Positions 61,001-64,000 of a DNA stretch of 64,000 nt are shown in pieces. Position 1 is the stretch's first letter, and each line of letters starts with the position of its first letter. The notes below the pieces were generated by a model, which was not told the origin of the DNA, ran no database searches, and worked only from the letters and a program-made list of their open reading frames with translations. The translations under genes were made by a program, and so were the position numbers. The stretch is from Tigriopus japonicus (taxonomy: Eukaryota > Arthropoda > Copepoda > Harpacticoida > Harpacticidae), in NCBI GenBank assembly GCA_010645155.1, contig JAAGOF010000081.1:816728-880727 (forward strand), written 5' to 3'.

Positions 61001-62529
61001 TAGGAATCATCCAAATCGTCGCTCACAACCACCGTTATGTCATGGGCTTGGTGATTATCATCTATCGACAAATCGGTCTGGAATGTTCCAAAAATTTTAA
61101 GTGGTCTTCCATCTACACCCGAAATTTTGGCTTGAGAAAATCTGTGTTCGGCTAAAATCATTTGACATAAATCTGAATTTCGAAATTGATTCATACCGAT
61201 TATCACAACATCAGCTCCTGTATCAGCACAGAATCGAAGGCTAGTCGATTTTGACGAACCAGTTGGTGTCACCCTGACATCAATTCGATTCCCAACATTT
61301 CTTGACATAGATGCTACCCGGATATGAATCCCACTTGCTTTCTTATCATCTCGTTGACGACATACCGGTAGCCAATGACCTAAGCGGCCACATCCATGAC
61401 AATTTGACTTGAGAGCCGGGCATTCTTCACGAGTGTGCTTCCTGGAATTTCCACAGAGAAGACACTTCTCGGAAGGATTGGACGCATTCTCTGATTTATA
61501 CCATTTTCGGCCATTCTTCTTGTAATTTGATCTAGTGACATTGACTGAAAGATCAGATTCAGGGTCTTGTTCAACAACATTAACAGCCTGATACAACGAA
61601 GCTGCGCCGAAATTCCGAGCGCTAGAACGATTGGTCTCCATTTCGACGATCAACTTTCGAGCCTCGTTAAACGTGTTTGGATTCTTCTCCATAACTTTGG
61701 CCTTATCAGTTTCGCTGCGTATGCCCTGTAATAAGAGTGCGATTAGGAGACGGTCTTCTGTGATAGATGCGGAATTGGCATAATCGGCTAATTCTCTAAT
61801 AGAACCACAGAAAGACGTATAGTTTTGACCTTCTCGTTGACGAACGGCAAGAAGATCCCGCATGTCCAAATGCACATTACGCAAGCTGCGGAGATGTTCC
61901 TCAATGAGATCGAGTATCTCGTTAACGCTGCGGCCTGTCTCCATCTGGATCCCAATGGAATGATTGACCAATCGCAGAAATCCGGAACTACAGCATTCCC
62001 AGAAGAGTCCCACCTGGATTGATCTGTCGCGTTGATCCAAATAAATCAACCGAGAGTAATTATTCCACAAAGGACGCCACCTCGTAAAATCCTTATGATC
62101 CAAATCCTCCTCCAGCATCGGTGGTTTCTTGGCAACAGTCTTTGGCAACGAAAACCGATCTTGTCTGGAATTTGGAGGCAAGTTTGAACCTTGATTTGAG
62201 AGAGAAACATTAACCAGATTTGCCTCAACATCTCTACGGAACCCATTTATAATAGATTTGGCTTTGAAAAAAGCCTTCACATGCTCATCTACGGCCGGAT
62301 CTGCGTCCTTCACGTCTGAAGCGAGTCCACAGATAACCTGATCCTCGGCATCGAGATACTTCTGGAGGCGTGCGTCCCAGTGTCCGATGAAATTTTCCAG
62401 TAGAATTGGATCATCTCCCACCACGTAATCTTCAAGAGAGGATTCGGCAACATTCCTTGCACGGGTCAAGGCAGACTTGTAGCCTGAACGGCTAGCCTTA
62501 AGAGCCTGGATCTCTTCTCGGTCAGACAT
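58078..62529 (-). CDS. Gag-Pol polyprotein of the Ty3-type retrotransposon, 1483 aa
   Basis: A single frame fuses gag and pol without a frameshift. Residues 1-340 are gag-like. Two zinc knuckles lie at about 356-390 (CLLCGNSRKHTREEC and CHGCGRLGHWLPVC; the first is one residue longer than standard). The aspartic protease active site is ADTGAD at about 435. Reverse transcriptase covers about 620-800, with LDLVKGYWQMAL and VVDD at about 778-781; the usual aromatic before the Asp pair is replaced by Val. RNase H starts near TDAS (about 927). Integrase has an HHCC zinc finger (about 1153-1189) and D, D-35-E at about 1217, 1271 and 1307. Domain order RT-RH-IN defines Ty3/Gypsy. Every catalytic acid expected is present, so the protein looks functional. 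No envelope gene follows. Confidence 0.95.
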   Translation of the reverse strand: MSDREEIQALKASRSGYKSALTRARNVAESSLEDYVVGDDPILLENFIGHWDARLQKYLDAEDQVICGLASDVKDADPAVDEHVKAFFKAKSIINGFRRDVEANLVNVSLSNQGSNLPPNSRQDRFSLPKTVAKKPPMLEEDLDHKDFTRWRPLWNNYSRLIYLDQRDRSIQVGLFWECCSSGFLRLVNHSIGIQMETGRSVNEILDLIEEHLRSLRNVHLDMRDLLAVRQREGQNYTSFCGSIRELADYANSASITEDRLLIALLLQGIRSETDKAKVMEKNPNTFNEARKLIVEMETNRSSARNFGAASLYQAVNVVEQDPESDLSVNVTRSNYKKNGRKWYKSENASNPSEKCLLCGNSRKHTREECPALKSNCHGCGRLGHWLPVCRQRDDKKASGIHIRVASMSRNVGNRIDVRVTPTGSSKSTSLRFCADTGADVVIIGMNQFRNSDLCQMILAEHRFSQAKISGVDGRPLKIFGTFQTDLSIDDNHQAHDITVVVSDDLDDSYLSLQACKALGIVGPNFPSPSNSAIHEDEGLVSKIQQDTNPVVDSSPSLPVWPLNEREEWIKTLPDNPSSKDFSTVETKLKFTYREAFDDSRLKPMRGPVVGDPMVITLKEDAKPFAINTAYQVPIPQRTLVRKNLEEMTNMGVVRHVGDVPTEWCHPLVVIPKSDGGLRICVDMTHLNTEVIRSIHPTKTPSEAILGFQPSDKYFVKLDLVKGYWQMALDEKSQALTTFITSFGKYCFLRAPMGFISTGDSFSYRGDIAMSGLDVQKVVDDMAVGRKEYRDLVRVTCDILERCVKYGMTVNGRKSIIGGAETINFVGYRISRNSIEADPEKVAAIRHFPIPEDRRDLRSFLGLVNQLGQFTNAISETAEPLRGLLKTSNVFQWLSEHTEAFGKVKMALTSPPILGMFMLDAETMLQTDASKLKGLGFVLLQRHDGEWRLIQCGSRFLKDAETRYAIVELEALAIYWAIRKCRVYLAGLEHFNVITDHKPLGPIFNNQMLNSIENARILSYRSRLSSFKFTVKWKCGKSHFIPDALSRSPIPNAVDDDDDDWEDDRSNLRVSLIQSGECDLSLESLSIHARNSPDYNHLLSAVRKNGVANSRSGYVSLFKKISDELSTDGDLVLRGSRIVVPPPAAGEILNLLHASHQGIERTKRRARQIVYWPGFNSDIKNKIESCHECAFFRPSMPAEPMMQDDVPSRPFELVSADFFSYGGKDYLVYTDRFSGFPFIAMFNSTPTASLLIHELRSIFSLVGVPNIFRSDNGPQFSSSMTQDFFRQWGIQWRPSSPHNPQSNGHAESNVKSLKHLLGKCKDGYRSDEFLSGLLELRNTPRSDGLSPAQRVFGRPLRTKLPIHWKAFLSEFQVQSETADAKRLLDDRTRKAYYDRTTRVRQKLSLGEAVLVQDPISRRWDKHAIVVGHKSLRRYSLRFPSGRIMERNLRFLRRAPRGCFDIENEDEEVTNVPRRSSRQKCPIN

Positions 62530-62660
62530 GGCGATGGATCACTCAAGAGAACGATGGGCAACTAGATTCAACACCGCAACGGGTGGATGGGTCGCCACGC
62601 AATTCACAGAAGACACGCCTTGATCAGGATGGGCCGCAGACAGTACTTCAAAGATTCGTA

Positions 62661-62679
62661 CATCCTACCGACTGCGCCA
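62661..62679 (-). other. tRNA primer-binding site of the retrotransposon
   Basis: TGGCGCAGTCGGTAGGATG starts immediately after the 5' LTR on the coding strand. Its first three bases complement the CCA end of a tRNA. The tRNA species is not identified. Confidence 0.65.
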
Positions 62680-62829
62680 TCACATGATCGTGCGAGTGAA
62701 TAAGGAATACGGGATAAAGTAGAAACGGAGTTGTGTATTCTTCGAGTTATGAGAAAAGAATGGTGATCCATGAATACTCAGAGACGAGGTTGACTGGCTC
62801 ATTAGTGTGCCTCAGCTACGATCTCTCCA
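62680..62829 (-). repeat. 5' LTR
   Basis: Identical to 57872-58021 over all 150 positions read. It should contain the element promoter, but no TATA box is evident in the short U3. Confidence 0.92.
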
Positions 62830-62834
62830 AAGTG

Positions 62835-64000
62835 GTTGGTTAAATTGATGAAAATTCACGTTTTTGGTATGCATTTTGAATATCTAGGGGCATTTTACAA
62901 GATTTGCTTTTTGAGAAAGAATGAATATTCTTACATACAGCCAGCATCACCCCACATAGAGTTAGGTATAGAAAATTAAAAATATCAAGCATTTCATTAT
63001 AAATTTAGAGAAGCTCAAATTTCTAACGGGATAGAAAATTCTGTTTTTCCCAAAATCCATAAAAAGTCAATAATAAGTTGTAAAAGAACAAAATATCAAC
63101 ATAAAAATTCAAGCTTCCAGAAAATTGTGCAAAAATTTGGGAAAAAATTGCCTTAAAAAATAAAAAAATATTTAAAAGTGATGAAAAAGGGGGAACTAGT
63201 TGGGAACTTGCAACTGATGACGTCGGTTATTAAGAGCTAATGCTGTCAAAGTTGGATATAAGAAAACTCATCTTGAAATAAGAGCATTTTTGCCTCTGAT
63301 TGAAATGCAGCTCTTGATTTCAGAATGACGTTGTTGCTCCAACTTTGACTCTAGTGCTTTGATGAAAGAAATTGTTTCGGCTTTTGTTTGTAATGCACCA
63401 ATCCAACACACATTTTCAGATGCAATTGAATTTTGTTTGAGACTCTTTCCTGAAAAGAACTTGTACTGCAGTTAGCGACACTTGTTTAAGAGCAAATGCG
63501 TTGTTAGTAGTATAGTGATACTGTGACATTAAATAGTACTTGACATCATTTGATCGTGATAAGATAACAAGTGAATATGAAGTGGAAAATTTGCATTAAA
63601 ACGAAAGAATGGATGCCAAACGGGCTTCATTTGCTCATACATCATCTTTCAATTTTCACAGAATTTTCAATTGAGCCTCTATGATGAAGTGGAACATGTG
63701 GCATTACCTAATAGCAGAAATATTTTTGAACTTGAGCAATAATTTACCTACTTGTGTATGTCATGTTGCAATGCCAATATTTCATTATTGAAACAATGCT
63801 ATTATTATTGTGATGGCCAATCCCAATCCATCAACTGGGTTTTTAAACATCACTTGCAGATTATTTGATTTTGCTTCAAGGGATGACATTCCTTTGATAG
63901 CAAACAAAAAAAGATAAAAAATATTGTATTAGCATTAGTAGTATATGCATTCACGTAGTTTTGGATGCCCCTAATCAATCAAGTAAATCATGCATAACCC
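62835..64000. other. Right flank, no gene seen
   Basis: AT-rich sequence right of the retrotransposon. No frame of note, no recognised repeat and no RNA gene. Confidence 0.5.

Larger units (their letters stand above)
57872..62829 (-). mobile_element. Complete Ty3-type LTR retrotransposon
   Basis: The 4958-bp element has 150-bp LTRs (57872-58021 and 62680-62829) that are identical base for base. AAGTG duplicates flank it at 57867-57871 and 62830-62834. Next to the 5' LTR on the coding strand is TGGCGCAGTCGGTAGGATG (62661-62679), a likely tRNA primer-binding site because it starts with TGG. AAAAAGGGGAGT directly precedes the 3' LTR as polypurine tract. One uninterrupted frame encodes gag-pol with RT and RNase H before integrase. 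Identical LTRs and an intact frame point to a very recent insertion, possibly still active. Confidence 0.95.

Noticed and set aside
58078..62529. Endogenous retrovirus with envelope
   Set aside because: Only about 56 bases separate the pol stop from the 3' LTR, so there is no room for an envelope gene.

Overview
The window is eukaryotic nuclear DNA, most likely from an arthropod and perhaps a crustacean. The host genes have many short exons with GT-AG introns, animal-specific families are present (fused FTCD, gankyrin, a CLN7/MFSD8-like transporter), and degenerate TTAGG tracts, the arthropod telomere motif, occur internally. The sequence is AT-rich outside exons. It is dense in small palindromic DNA transposons (MITEs), tRNA-derived SINEs, CR1-like LINE fragments and one very young LTR retrotransposon. 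The species cannot be fixed from sequence alone.

Host genes, left to right: (1) 1567-5231 minus, PSMD10/gankyrin, 4 exons, 227 aa, complete. (2) 6536-8023 plus, a nuclear-looking protein with a PCNA-interaction (PIP) box, divergent from PSMD10; it runs into a 38-base assembly gap (8210-8247) and is incomplete. (3) 11466-31216 minus, a 435-aa RING-finger protein in 7 exons whose phases all agree; its first intron is 13.5 kb. (4) 38065-40939 minus, FTCD, 8 exons, 550 aa, a bifunctional folate/histidine enzyme. (5) 46283-56047 plus, a 466-aa major facilitator transporter in 10 exons with a C-terminal lysosomal-type dileucine signal.

Mobile DNA fills the rest. A Ty3-type LTR retrotransposon (57872-62829) has identical 150-bp LTRs, a 5-bp target duplication, a primer-binding site, a polypurine tract and one intact 1483-codon gag-pol frame. 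Non-autonomous DNA elements occur at about 20 sites, several with exact 8-bp target duplications typical of hAT elements, and two are nested inside other MITEs. Two tRNA-derived SINE families are present; the 3' end of one matches the 3' tail of a CR1-like LINE fragment lying in an FTCD intron, which suggests the LINE mobilised the SINE.

The host genes do not form an operon or an obvious pathway. The most unusual observations are two TTAGG-type tracts each enclosed by inverted repeats, the SINE/LINE shared 3' tail, nested MITEs with exact target duplications, the long near-perfect hairpin at 34335-34598, and the unrecognised PIP-box and RING proteins.
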